Below are positions 9,996-21,988 of a stretch of DNA of 64,000 bases, in pieces. The notes beneath the pieces are model-generated. The model saw nothing but the letters and a program-made list of their open reading frames with translations, was not told the origin of the DNA and made no database searches. Origin of the DNA: an uncultured Pelagibacteraceae bacterium (GTDB taxonomy: Bacteria; Pseudomonadota; Alphaproteobacteria; Pelagibacterales; Pelagibacteraceae). The position numbers and the translations under genes were made by a program. Numbering within the stretch: the stretch's first letter is position 1; the number at the start of each line of letters is the position of its first letter. Where the stretch lies: assembly GCA_902605645.1 (NCBI GenBank), contig CACLDE010000001.1, positions 62,001 through 126,000 of the forward strand, written 5' to 3'.

Positions 9996-11362
9996 TTAAT
10001 TTTTTCTGTAATATATTTCTTAATATCTTCTAATTTGTTATCAATTATATCAAATTTTTCAATTTTTTTTGACAAATCTGAAAATTGTTTTGGTGGATCA
10101 ACATTTTTTCCAATCGCCAATTTGATAGTTTCTAAAAATTTATAAGGATGTGCAGTGCCTAAAACAATAGTTTTCGATTTATTTTTAATCTTATACGCAG
10201 CACCAACAGCAGTTGCAGTGTGAGGATCTAAAATAAACCCGTAATTTACAAAAAAGTCTTTAATAATTCTTAAGGTATCTGTGTCATTAATTTTTTCAGC
10301 AATAAAATTTTCTTTTATTTTTTTTAATTCTTCTTCCTCAAGTTTAAAAGAACCATTTACACTAAGACTTTTCATTGATTTTGAAACTTTATGATCATCG
10401 CTGTTAAATACATCAAATAACAATCTTTCGAAATTACTTGCAATTTGAATATCCATACTTGGAGAGAGAGATGGTTTCACTTTTAAAGGTTTATATTCTC
10501 CAGAATTTATAACTCTGCTTAGAATATCATTTTCATTAGTTGCTACCATCAATTTATCGATTGGAAGCCCCATCTTTTTTGCTATGTAGCCTGCATAGAC
10601 ATCTCCAAAATTTCCTGTTGGAACAGAAAAATTAACTTTAGATGAAAATTGAAAATATGCATAAAAGTAGTAAACGATTTGACAAATAATTCTTGCCCAA
10701 TTTATTGAATTCACACCTGACATATTAATTTTTTCTCTGAAGTGTTCATCGTTAAACATTTGCTTAACTGCTTTTTGGCAATCATCAAAATTTCCTTTAA
10801 CAGCGATATTGTAGATATTATAAGAGTCACATGTCGTCATTATTTTTCTTTGAATATTAGAAATTTTTTCATGGGGGTGTAAAACAAATAAGTTGATATT
10901 TTTTTTTTCCTTTAAGGCAGCAATTGCAGCTGAACCAGTATCACCAGATGTTGCAACAATAATATTTATCTTTTTTTTATTTAGATCCAGTGCCTCATAC
11001 ATAAGTCCTATAACTTGCATAGCAATATCTTTAAAAGCTAAAGTTGGACCGTGATATAGCTCGAGTAAATTGATATTGTCTATTTTTTTTATCTCTACGA
11101 TGTTTTTTACACTAAAATTTGAGTAAGCCTTATCAAGTAATAATTTAATTTCGCTTTTATTTAATACTGGTGCACAAAATTTAGAAATAATTTCTACTCC
11201 TAAATCTATATAATTAAGCTCACTTAATCCTTTTAATTCACTTTCACTAAATTTATTAATTTCTTTTGGAAGAAAAAGACCTCCATCTGGTGCTAATCCC
11301 CTTAAAAAGATACTACTAAAATCAAAATTTAACGATTTATTTCTTGTGCTTATGTAATTCAT
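9992..11362 (-). CDS. thrC: Threonine synthase
   Basis: ELYHGPTLAFKDIAMQ PLP-lysine motif; ATSGDTGSAA. Confidence 0.96.
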   Translation of the reverse strand: MNYISTRNKSLNFDFSSIFLRGLAPDGGLFLPKEINKFSESELKGLSELNYIDLGVEIISKFCAPVLNKSEIKLLLDKAYSNFSVKNIVEIKKIDNINLLELYHGPTLAFKDIAMQVIGLMYEALDLNKKKINIIVATSGDTGSAAIAALKEKKNINLFVLHPHEKISNIQRKIMTTCDSYNIYNIAVKGNFDDCQKAVKQMFNDEHFREKINMSGVNSINWARIICQIVYYFYAYFQFSSKVNFSVPTGNFGDVYAGYIAKKMGLPIDKLMVATNENDILSRVINSGEYKPLKVKPSLSPSMDIQIASNFERLLFDVFNSDDHKVSKSMKSLSVNGSFKLEEEELKKIKENFIAEKINDTDTLRIIKDFFVNYGFILDPHTATAVGAAYKIKNKSKTIVLGTAHPYKFLETIKLAIGKNVDPPKQFSDLSKKIEKFDIIDNKLEDIKKYITEKIK

Positions 11363-12012
11363 TGTTTTTTTCTAAAGTATAAAAAATATAGTAATATTGA
11401 AAGCGCTACTGAATACCAAGTTATTGCATATTTAAGGTGGTTATTGGGCAAATCAGGGCTAACAGTTTTATTTTCAATTAAATTATTTTGATTATTTTGC
11501 AAAATTAGAACAAAGTTATTTAATTTATATCCTGTGAAATTTTGGAGATCCGCTAATTTTAATGAGTACCATACATTATTTTTAATGTCATTTTTAGGTT
11601 TAAAAGGATTTGGTTTTGTTATTATTTTTATTATTCCTTCAAAAGATTTTGTTTCTATTTTATTAATATTTTCATTGTTTTTGAGCTTTTTTTCAATCCA
11701 TCCCCTATTAACAAGTAAGACCTCATTAGTATTTAGTTTTATCGGAGTAATAATATCGTAACCAGGTACTCCTTTGCCATTCAGGTTGTATAGATAAATT
11801 TGTTTGTCTAAATCAAATTTGCCATTAAATTTTACTTTTTGATAATTTATTACTCTCGAATTTGAATAATTTATAGGTTTAGAACTTAGGCCATTGTTTA
11901 TTTCACTAATTAAATCAAGCTTCCATTGTAGTCTGTAGATCTGCCAAGTTCCAAGTGAGCAAAAAAGAATAATGGAGAAAAAAACGAAAATACTAAAAGA
12001 TATTTGTCTCAA
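11359..12012 (-). CDS. SURF1 family cytochrome oxidase assembly protein
   Basis: N-terminal LGTWQIYRLQWK, LVNRGWI, C-terminal NNHLKYAITWYSVA; in cox operon. Confidence 0.93.
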   Translation of the reverse strand: MRQISFSIFVFFSIILFCSLGTWQIYRLQWKLDLISEINNGLSSKPINYSNSRVINYQKVKFNGKFDLDKQIYLYNLNGKGVPGYDIITPIKLNTNEVLLVNRGWIEKKLKNNENINKIETKSFEGIIKIITKPNPFKPKNDIKNNVWYSLKLADLQNFTGYKLNNFVLILQNNQNNLIENKTVSPDLPNNHLKYAITWYSVALSILLYFLYFRKKQ

Positions 12013-12018
12013 GTATCT

Positions 12019-12810
12019 TTAACTTCCCCAAATATATATCGCAGCAAAAAGAAATAGCCAAACGACATCTACAAAGTGCCAATACCAAGCTGCTGCTTCG
12101 AAGCCAAAATGGTGATCAGGTTTAAAATGACCTTTAATTGATCTATATAAGCAAACCGCCAAAAATATTGTTCCAATTATAACATGAAAACCATGAAAGC
12201 CTGTCGCCATATAAAAAGTTGATCCGTATATATTTCCATCTATGGTAAATGTAGCATGATGATATTCATATGCTTGAAAACAAGAGAAAATAAATCCTAA
12301 AAAAACAGTTGCAATCAGACCGTTAATCAAAGCTTTCCTATCATTTTCAATCATAGCATGATGAGCCCAAGTTACAGTGGTGCCAGATAATAATAAAATT
12401 AATGTATTTATGAGAGGTATGTCCCACGGATCAAAAGTTTTAACATCTGCAGGAGGCCAAATTTTTCCAATAGCCTCGGTAGGAAAAAGGCTAGCATTAA
12501 AAAATGCCCAAAACCAAGCTACAAAAAACATAACCTCTGAAGCGATAAAAAGTGTCATGCCGTATCTATGAGTTATTTGAACAACCATTGTATGATGTCC
12601 TTGCCTTTCTGCTTCATCTACGACATCTCTAAACCACATAAAAGACCCATAAATTAATAATGCAGTTCCAATTAGTAACAGCCATAAAGTTTTAGTGTGA
12701 AAATAATAAACAGCACCTACTGCTAAAATTAAGCATGCGAATGAAGTAAATATTGGCCACGGGCTAGGGTCGACTAAATGATAATCGTGTTTTTTTTGTC
12801 CTAATGTCAT
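12019..12810 (-). CDS. coxC: Cytochrome c oxidase subunit III
   Basis: KKHDYHLVDPSPWPIF; WYWHFVDVVWLFLFAAIYIWG. Confidence 0.97.
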   Translation of the reverse strand: MTLGQKKHDYHLVDPSPWPIFTSFACLILAVGAVYYFHTKTLWLLLIGTALLIYGSFMWFRDVVDEAERQGHHTMVVQITHRYGMTLFIASEVMFFVAWFWAFFNASLFPTEAIGKIWPPADVKTFDPWDIPLINTLILLLSGTTVTWAHHAMIENDRKALINGLIATVFLGFIFSCFQAYEYHHATFTIDGNIYGSTFYMATGFHGFHVIIGTIFLAVCLYRSIKGHFKPDHHFGFEAAAWYWHFVDVVWLFLFAAIYIWGS

Positions 12811-13359
12811 TTATGCACTATCCTTTTTTTTATAATAGTCGGATGAAAAAAAAGTAAAAGACAAAGTTACATCAGAAATATTATTAGTTTTGTTATCATC
12901 GACTACTTTTGGATCTAAAAAAAATGTTAATACAAAATTTCTTTTTTGCCCTGGATTGAGAGTCTGTTTCTCAAAACAAAAACAGCCTATCTTATTCAAA
13001 TATACTCCAAAAGGTGATGGTGATACATTAAAAGTTGCTGATCCAGAGGTAGGTTGATTTGACTCATTTTCAACAAAAAATTTGACCGTATGCACTTCAC
13101 CAGGTCTTAGTTTAATAGTATTTTTCTCTGGATAAAATTTCCAATCTAATGCTCCATTAGAATTTGTATCAAATCTAATTTTATAATCTTGATTAATTAC
13201 AATTTTGGGAATTTCTTTATTTTCAGCATTTTGTGTAGTACCTCCAAATCCTGTTACTCTGCAAAATAAGTCATACAAAGGAACTGCGGCAAAAGACAGT
13301 CCTAACATTAAAAAAAATATACCAGCGAGAATTATTGGTGTTAATGTTTTTTTTGTCAT
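12811..13359 (-). CDS. ctaG: Cytochrome c oxidase assembly protein CtaG/Cox11
   Basis: VPLYDLFCRVTGFGGTTQ; KIGCFCFEKQTLNPGQK copper motif. Confidence 0.96.
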   Translation of the reverse strand: MTKKTLTPIILAGIFFLMLGLSFAAVPLYDLFCRVTGFGGTTQNAENKEIPKIVINQDYKIRFDTNSNGALDWKFYPEKNTIKLRPGEVHTVKFFVENESNQPTSGSATFNVSPSPFGVYLNKIGCFCFEKQTLNPGQKRNFVLTFFLDPKVVDDNKTNNISDVTLSFTFFSSDYYKKKDSA

Positions 13360-13470
13360 TTAAATTATTCTGTTATAAATTCCTATATTATAAAAAGTTA
13401 ATAAAAATAGAAAGAGCATAAATATAACTAGTAAGACTGCAGTAATTATATTCCTTTTTTTTTTATCCAT
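13360..13470 (-). CDS. Small single-TM protein in CoxF position of the cox operon
   Basis: Reverse-strand translation MDKKKRNIITAVLLVIFMLFLFLLTFYNIGIYNRII*; 36 aa, between ctaB and ctaG, overlaps ctaB end by 8 nt; absent from supplied ORF track. Confidence 0.75.
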   Translation of the reverse strand: MDKKKRNIITAVLLVIFMLFLFLLTFYNIGIYNRII

Positions 13471-14386
13471 AAAAATTCAAAATGAAATGATCTAGTAATA
13501 TTAATAAAAAAATGACAAATAAATAAAAAATAGAATATAAAAATATTTTCCTAGCTATTAGATTGTTATTAGTTTTATTTTTAGATGTTAAAAGAGTTCC
13601 ACACAAATAAATATAATAGATTGTTAAGGATAACGAAGGTAAAAAATAAAATATAGAAAGAAAACTTATTGCATATGGAAGTGATATTACCGGTAACATC
13701 AATAAAGAGTAAATAAAAATATTCTTCTTTGTTATATTAATTCCATATATGTTTGGTAGCATTGGGATGTTTGCTTTTTTATAATCATCAGACTTATATA
13801 TGCTCAGCGCCCAAAAATGTGAGGGCGTCCATAAAAAAATAATTAAAAATAAAATAATAGGTTCTATAGTCAACGAGCCTGTTGCAATAGTCCAACCTAT
13901 GGCCGGTGGCAATGCGCCTGCCGCACCTCCAATAACGATATTTTGAGGAGTTCTTCTTTTTAACCATACTGTGTAGACGAAAAAATAAAAAAATATCGTA
14001 AATAATAGAAGTGATGCGGACACTAAATTGGACGAGAAGTACAATAATGTTACTGAAGCCACTGAGAGCAAAACTCCAAAAGAAAGGGCTTGATTTTTAG
14101 TTACTTGACCCGTGGGTATAGGTCTTAAGCACGTTCTAGACATTAGAGCGTCCAAGTCTGATTCGTACCACATGTTAAGAGTTCCAGCTGCTCCAGCGCC
14201 TAGTGCTACGGCAAGCAATGAACATATTGAATTTAAAATACTTACTTCTTTTGGAGCTATGACCAATCCAACCATACAAGTAAATAAAACTAACGACATT
14301 ACTCTAGGTTTCATTAAATTGAAAAATGAGTCTATGTAAAAACTAGAGTGTTTTATATTTTTTGCTCTTATTTCTGCTTGTATCAA
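13463..14386 (-). CDS. ctaB: Protoheme IX farnesyltransferase
   Basis: NMWYESDLDALMSRTCLRPIPTG (UbiA-family Asp motif), cox operon. Confidence 0.96.
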   Translation of the reverse strand: MIQAEIRAKNIKHSSFYIDSFFNLMKPRVMSLVLFTCMVGLVIAPKEVSILNSICSLLAVALGAGAAGTLNMWYESDLDALMSRTCLRPIPTGQVTKNQALSFGVLLSVASVTLLYFSSNLVSASLLLFTIFFYFFVYTVWLKRRTPQNIVIGGAAGALPPAIGWTIATGSLTIEPIILFLIIFLWTPSHFWALSIYKSDDYKKANIPMLPNIYGINITKKNIFIYSLLMLPVISLPYAISFLSIFYFLPSLSLTIYYIYLCGTLLTSKNKTNNNLIARKIFLYSIFYLFVIFLLILLDHFILNFYG

Positions 14387-14387
14387 G

Positions 14388-16819
<2,432 letters not shown>

Positions 16820-16872
16820 TTTAATTTTTATACAACTTTTTAATACTTTAACAAATTCAATAAATGCGACAA

Positions 16873-17583
16873 TTAAGGATAATTATTGATAAAATTAACT
16901 AGAGAAATGGCGCTTATAACTGCAGTGTCTGATCTCAGTATATTTTTTGACATTGTAAATGGTACAACTTGTGCAAATGATAAAATAGACTGTCTTTCAG
17001 ATGGAGAAAAGTCACCCTCTGGACCAATTAAAATGCATAAAGATTTAAAATTTTTAAATTTCTCAAAACTCAATTTATCTTTTGAATTAACATCTGCAAA
17101 TAAAAGTTGAGTAGTTTCATCTAAATTTTTCAAAAAATCTTTTAACTTCATGATCTTTAAAATTTCTGGTGGCGACATTTGACTTGATTGTTCCGTGGCT
17201 TCTATAACTATCTTTTTTGCCCTATTATTATTTAATTCTTTTATTTCAGTTCTCTCTGAAATTATTGGAATAATCTTACTAACACCAAGTTCTGTTGCTT
17301 TTTGCAAAATTATTTCCATAGGGGTTTTTTTCACTATGCAGATGGCGAGTTCAATTTTATTTTTTTTTTGTGATCCTTTTATTTTTTTTAAAAATTTAAC
17401 TTCTACTCTGTCTTTATCTAAAAAAATAATTTCACTTTCCCACTCACCTTCATTGTTAAATAAATTTATAATAGATCCTCGTTTTAATCTCATAACATTA
17501 GTAATGTAGTGGGTGTGCTCTTTTGATAATAAATTTGTAGAGTTTTCAACTATACTATCGGGGTGATATAATCTAATATTCAT
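16873..17583 (-). CDS. rsmE: 16S rRNA m3U1498 methyltransferase
   Basis: LIGPEGDFSPSE and LRSDTAVISA motifs. Confidence 0.94.
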   Translation of the reverse strand: MNIRLYHPDSIVENSTNLLSKEHTHYITNVMRLKRGSIINLFNNEGEWESEIIFLDKDRVEVKFLKKIKGSQKKNKIELAICIVKKTPMEIILQKATELGVSKIIPIISERTEIKELNNNRAKKIVIEATEQSSQMSPPEILKIMKLKDFLKNLDETTQLLFADVNSKDKLSFEKFKNFKSLCILIGPEGDFSPSERQSILSFAQVVPFTMSKNILRSDTAVISAISLVNFINNYP

Positions 17584-17642
17584 AAATATTATATATACTA
17601 AAATTAAATTAAATTAATTATTTAAAGGATAAATTTTTTACT

Positions 17643-17876
17643 ATGGCACAAAGAGGAGGTGATAACCCAATAGGGGTAGATGTAGTAGAAGGAAAAAGCT
17701 ACTTCTGGTGTACTTGTGGGAAAAGTTCTAAACAACCATTTTGTGATGGATCTCACAAAGGAACAGAATTTTCTCCATTAGTTTATAAAGCTGAGCAATC
17801 AAAAAAAGTTTTTTTTTGTACTTGTAAACAAACAAAAGATCAGCCTTTGTGTGATGGATCACACAACTTAAAATAA
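17643..17876 (+). CDS. Tandem CDGSH iron-sulfur domain protein
   Basis: CTCGKSSKQPFCDGSH and CTCKQTKDQPLCDGSH. Confidence 0.95.
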   Translation: MAQRGGDNPIGVDVVEGKSYFWCTCGKSSKQPFCDGSHKGTEFSPLVYKAEQSKKVFFCTCKQTKDQPLCDGSHNLK

Positions 17877-17879
17877 TTT

Positions 17880-18539
17880 ATGAAACCAAAAGCCATTTTA
17901 TTTGATGCTTACGGCACTTTGTTTAATGTCAATTCAGCAGCTGAGAAATGTAAGAATAAAATAGGAAGCAAATGGGAAAATTTTGCTAACTTCTGGAGAA
18001 CTACTCAACTTGAGTATACTTGGTTAAGAAGTTTAATGAAAAAACATAAAGATTTTTGGCAAGTAACTGAAGATAGCTTGGATAAGTCAATGAAAGTTTT
18101 TAATATTGACATTAGTTTGAAAAATGAATTATTAAATCTTTATAAAATTTTATCTCCTTATCCAGAAGTGAAAGAGGTTTTAACAAAACTGAAAGGAAAA
18201 AAATTAAAATTAGCTATTCTTTCAAATGGAACACCAAAACTTCTCGAAGGGCTGGTAAAAAACAATAATCTTAATAATTTATTTGATGATCTTTTTTCTG
18301 TAGAGGAAGTAAAAATTTATAAACCTGACTCGAAAGTTTATGATCTTCCAATTAAAAAGTACAAAATAAAACCTGAAGAAATAATTTTTTTAAGTGCTAA
18401 TACCTGGGATGTGTCAGGAGGTGGAAACTACGGATATAACTCAGTATGGGTAAACAGAAATAAATCTCATTTTGATAACCTTGATTATCACCCAAATAAT
18501 GAAATTGGCAACTTAACGCAGCTACTTGATATCGTATAA
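17880..18539 (+). CDS. Haloacid dehalogenase type II / HAD hydrolase
   Basis: ILFDAYGTLFNV, LSNGTPKLL, FLSANTWDVSGG. Confidence 0.92.
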   Translation: MKPKAILFDAYGTLFNVNSAAEKCKNKIGSKWENFANFWRTTQLEYTWLRSLMKKHKDFWQVTEDSLDKSMKVFNIDISLKNELLNLYKILSPYPEVKEVLTKLKGKKLKLAILSNGTPKLLEGLVKNNNLNNLFDDLFSVEEVKIYKPDSKVYDLPIKKYKIKPEEIIFLSANTWDVSGGGNYGYNSVWVNRNKSHFDNLDYHPNNEIGNLTQLLDIV

Positions 18540-18559
18540 ACTTAAGTTATATTTGTCAC

Positions 18560-19402
18560 ATGTCACAAATAGAAATAAAAAAAATTATTAAAGCTATAAA
18601 TGCCTCAGATGGTGCTGGTGTTAAATTAAAAAGAAGCATTGGTACACCAGAGGCTGACTATATTGATCCCTTTTTAATGCTTGATGAATTTGGGTCCGAT
18701 AATAAAGACGATTACATAGCTGGATTTCCTCCACATCCACACAGAGGAATTGAAACTGTAACTTACATGTTAAATGGAGAATTCGAACATCAAGATAGTA
18801 CGGGTGCTAAAGGAACTATGGCCCCAGGAGATGTTCAGTGGATGAAAACCGGACGAGGAATTATTCATTCAGAAATGCCAGCGATGTCTGGAGGAAAATT
18901 ACTAGGTTTTCAACTTTGGATAAACATGCCAGCTAAACTAAAAAAAAATAAACCTGAATACATTTATATAAAAGGTAACGAGCTTGGTGTTCACTCAGAT
19001 GATGAAAAAACTGTAAAAGTAATTGCAGGAAGATACTTAAAAACAGTAGGGCCAGAAAAAAATCACAATGTGGAACCAATTTATTTTCACGTGATATTGA
19101 AAGAGGGAAAAGAATTTAGTTATGAAGTACCATACGGTCATAATTCTTTTATTTATATTCTTAAAGGAGATTTAAGAATAGGAGAAAAGAGTCATAATAA
19201 AACTGGTGACTCAAACCTAATTTTATTAGAGCGGGGAAATAAACTTAAAATTAAAGCTAATAAAAAAACAGAATTTCTTTTTATAGCAGGAAAGCCAATC
19301 GGGGAGCCTATAGCAAGAGGTGGTCCATTTGTAATGAATACAAAAGCTGAGATACTTGAAGCTATTCAAGATTATAATAACGGAACATTTGCTAAATACT
19401 AA
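18560..19402 (+). CDS. Pirin family protein
   Basis: FPPHPHRGIETVTYML; GDVQWMKTGRGIIHSEMP. Confidence 0.95.
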   Translation: MSQIEIKKIIKAINASDGAGVKLKRSIGTPEADYIDPFLMLDEFGSDNKDDYIAGFPPHPHRGIETVTYMLNGEFEHQDSTGAKGTMAPGDVQWMKTGRGIIHSEMPAMSGGKLLGFQLWINMPAKLKKNKPEYIYIKGNELGVHSDDEKTVKVIAGRYLKTVGPEKNHNVEPIYFHVILKEGKEFSYEVPYGHNSFIYILKGDLRIGEKSHNKTGDSNLILLERGNKLKIKANKKTEFLFIAGKPIGEPIARGGPFVMNTKAEILEAIQDYNNGTFAKY

Positions 19403-19427
19403 AAGTTAAAGTACGTTCCCGTTAAAA

Positions 19428-20402
19428 ATGCCAAAATCAATTATTATTAAAAAAAACGGAGGGCCTGAAGTTTTAGAACTTCAAGATGTAGAAGTTGGGT
19501 CACCGGGGCCAGACGAAATTAAGGTTACTAATCACGCTGTTGGATTAAATTATATTGATACTTATCATAGATCAGGTTTGTATCCTATAAAACTACCAAG
19601 TGGTATCGGATTAGAAGCAGCTGGAAAAATAGATGAAGTTGGCTCAAATGTAAGCGAATTTAATAAAGGAGATAATATAGCATATGCCTCCGTTCCTCTT
19701 GGAGCTTACTCTAGTCAAAGAATTATTCCTGCAAATATAGCAATAAAAATTCCAGATGGTGTTTCTCATGAGATAGCAGCTACCTTAATAACAAAAGGTT
19801 TAACTACAAATTACTTATTAACAAAGACTTATCATTTGAAAGCTGGTGAGACAGTTTTATTTCATGCGGCAGCTGGTGGTGTAGGACAAATCTTCGCTCA
19901 ATGGGCTAACAGTATTGGAGCAAAAGTAATTGGAACAGTGGGATCAGATGACAAGATTAAAGTTGCTGAAGAAAATGGATATTCACACGTCATAAATTAT
20001 ACTAAAAATGATTTTTCAAAAGAAGTATTGAAAATTACAAATAACGTAGGTGTGCCAGCTGTTTTTGATGGGGTAGGAAAGAAAACATTTCATGGATCTT
20101 TAGCTTGTCTTAAAACTAGGGGTATGATGATAAGTTTTGGTAATGCATCTGGACCATTAGATCCTGTAAATGTTCCAAAAGATATTCAGCCAAAAGGACT
20201 TTATTTAACTAGGCCTTCAATTGCGCAATATTTTACAAATAGAAAAGAGCTTCAAGAAGGAGCTGACTCAATTTTTGAAAAAGTAAAATTCGGAAAGATA
20301 AAAATTAAAATATCAAAAAAATATACTTTAGCAGATGCTAAGCAAGCACATGCTGATTTAGAAGCTAGGAAGTTACTAGGTCCTGCAATTTTAATTCCTT
20401 AA
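19428..20402 (+). CDS. NADPH:quinone oxidoreductase
   Basis: GLNYIDTYHRSGLYPIKLP; HAAAGGVGQIFAQWA. Confidence 0.93.
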   Translation: MPKSIIIKKNGGPEVLELQDVEVGSPGPDEIKVTNHAVGLNYIDTYHRSGLYPIKLPSGIGLEAAGKIDEVGSNVSEFNKGDNIAYASVPLGAYSSQRIIPANIAIKIPDGVSHEIAATLITKGLTTNYLLTKTYHLKAGETVLFHAAAGGVGQIFAQWANSIGAKVIGTVGSDDKIKVAEENGYSHVINYTKNDFSKEVLKITNNVGVPAVFDGVGKKTFHGSLACLKTRGMMISFGNASGPLDPVNVPKDIQPKGLYLTRPSIAQYFTNRKELQEGADSIFEKVKFGKIKIKISKKYTLADAKQAHADLEARKLLGPAILIP

Positions 20403-20668
20403 TGAGCAAAAGAATAGTTTCTCCATGTATTAGTATATGTAAAACTGATCCTTTAACAGGTTATTGTTATGGTTGTGCAAGAACTGATGAAGAAAAAAAA
20501 TTATGGAAGTATGAGAAAACTACTATCCAGTGGAAAACAAAAAATTTAGAAGAAATCATTTCTAGAATGAAAGGATGGCAGCTAGATACTTTTAAAGAGT
20601 CTTATAAGCATAAAGTTGAAAAAGGGATTTCTCTTTTTAAAAAAGATTTATTAAACAAGAAATTATAA
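20402..20668 (+). CDS. DUF1289 family Cys-rich protein
   Basis: SPCISICKTDPLTGYCYGCARTDEE. Confidence 0.85.
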   Translation: MSKRIVSPCISICKTDPLTGYCYGCARTDEEKKLWKYEKTTIQWKTKNLEEIISRMKGWQLDTFKESYKHKVEKGISLFKKDLLNKKL

Positions 20669-21082
20669 ATCTTTTTTCATTGACTCCATATCGCTTAAAT
20701 GAAACTTTAAAGCCGCATTTGATAATCTTATCTCTTGCAAAAACAAAAAAATTGAAAAAATCATACATAGACAACAAAAAGCAAAACTCAATCTAGCGTA
20801 AAAAACTAAATCTAAATAAAGTAATAAAACTGTAAGCATATTAAATAGAAAACCAAAAGCAGAAAAGCCCATTACATACTTAAGGTAATTTGTTCTTTTA
20901 TTTAATACATGAAGTTGGTTTTCCCATTCTGGAGGAATTTTTTTTTCAAAAGTATATTGATCATGTATTTTTCTTATTAAAGCGCTTAAAGTATGAAATC
21001 GATTACTGTACATCGTCATCATTAATGGGATTGCTGGAAACATTAAGGCTGCTACTGTGTAATCAATATCCATACGAATCAA
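20663..21082 (-). CDS. DUF2721-like membrane protein
   Basis: FPAIPLMMTMYSNRFHTLSALIR plus two TM segments. Confidence 0.7.
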   Translation of the reverse strand: MIRMDIDYTVAALMFPAIPLMMTMYSNRFHTLSALIRKIHDQYTFEKKIPPEWENQLHVLNKRTNYLKYVMGFSAFGFLFNMLTVLLLYLDLVFYARLSFAFCCLCMIFSIFLFLQEIRLSNAALKFHLSDMESMKKDL

Positions 21083-21126
21083 ATTGATTATGTATATTAC
21101 GTTTGATATTTACAAGTCATATTTAA

Positions 21127-21987
21127 ATGAAAGATTTTAAAATATTCATTAATTTAACAAGATTAAACAGACCTATCGGTTATTTGCTGTTGTTTTGGCC
21201 TTGCAGCTGGGGTTTAGCCTATGCTTACTCTTTCAATGAAAATATTGAAAAATTTTTATATTACCTAATTTTATTTTTTTTAGGTGCAGTTTTAATGCGA
21301 AGTGCAGGGTGTATTGTAAATGATATAGTCGATAGACAACTTGACAAAAAAGTAAGCAGAACTAGAAATAGACCTTTGGCAGCTAATTTAATTTCAGTAA
21401 AGAACGCTTTTTTGTACGTTGTTATTCTTTGCGGTTTAGCATTTGGTATTTTAATACAATTTAATCTTTTAACAATTGTAATGGGTTTGGCCTCTATGTC
21501 TCTAGCTTTTTCTTATCCGTTTATGAAAAGAATAACTTACTGGCCACAACTTTTTTTAGGTTTGACCTTTAATTGGGGGATTATAATGGCTTGGGCATCG
21601 GTGAGTAATTATTTAAATGGTGATATTTTTATAGTTTATCTTGCGGCCATATTTTGGACATTGGGTTATGACACAATTTACGGAGCTCAAGATATTATAG
21701 ATGATGAAATCATAGGAGTAAAATCAACATCAATTAAATTTAAATCCATGTTAAAAAAATTTGTTCTATTATGCTACTCAATAACCATATTAATTATCTT
21801 TGTGTTTTTTTTTAACAGAATGAATTCTTTGTATTTTTTAGTTCCCCTAACAGCTTTTGTAATAACTTTATTTTATCAATTATATATTTTTAACAAACAG
21901 AAACCGGAAACTTGTTTGCAAGCTTTTAAAATAAATAATTTCTCTGGATTTTATTTATTTTTGGCTTTTTTAACTTTTTCTTTTTGA
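21127..21987 (+). CDS. ubiA: 4-hydroxybenzoate polyprenyltransferase
   Basis: NDIVDRQLDKKVSRTRNRPLA; GYDTIYGAQDIIDDEIIGVKSTS. Confidence 0.96.
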   Translation: MKDFKIFINLTRLNRPIGYLLLFWPCSWGLAYAYSFNENIEKFLYYLILFFLGAVLMRSAGCIVNDIVDRQLDKKVSRTRNRPLAANLISVKNAFLYVVILCGLAFGILIQFNLLTIVMGLASMSLAFSYPFMKRITYWPQLFLGLTFNWGIIMAWASVSNYLNGDIFIVYLAAIFWTLGYDTIYGAQDIIDDEIIGVKSTSIKFKSMLKKFVLLCYSITILIIFVFFFNRMNSLYFLVPLTAFVITLFYQLYIFNKQKPETCLQAFKINNFSGFYLFLAFLTFSF

Positions 21988-21988
21988 A

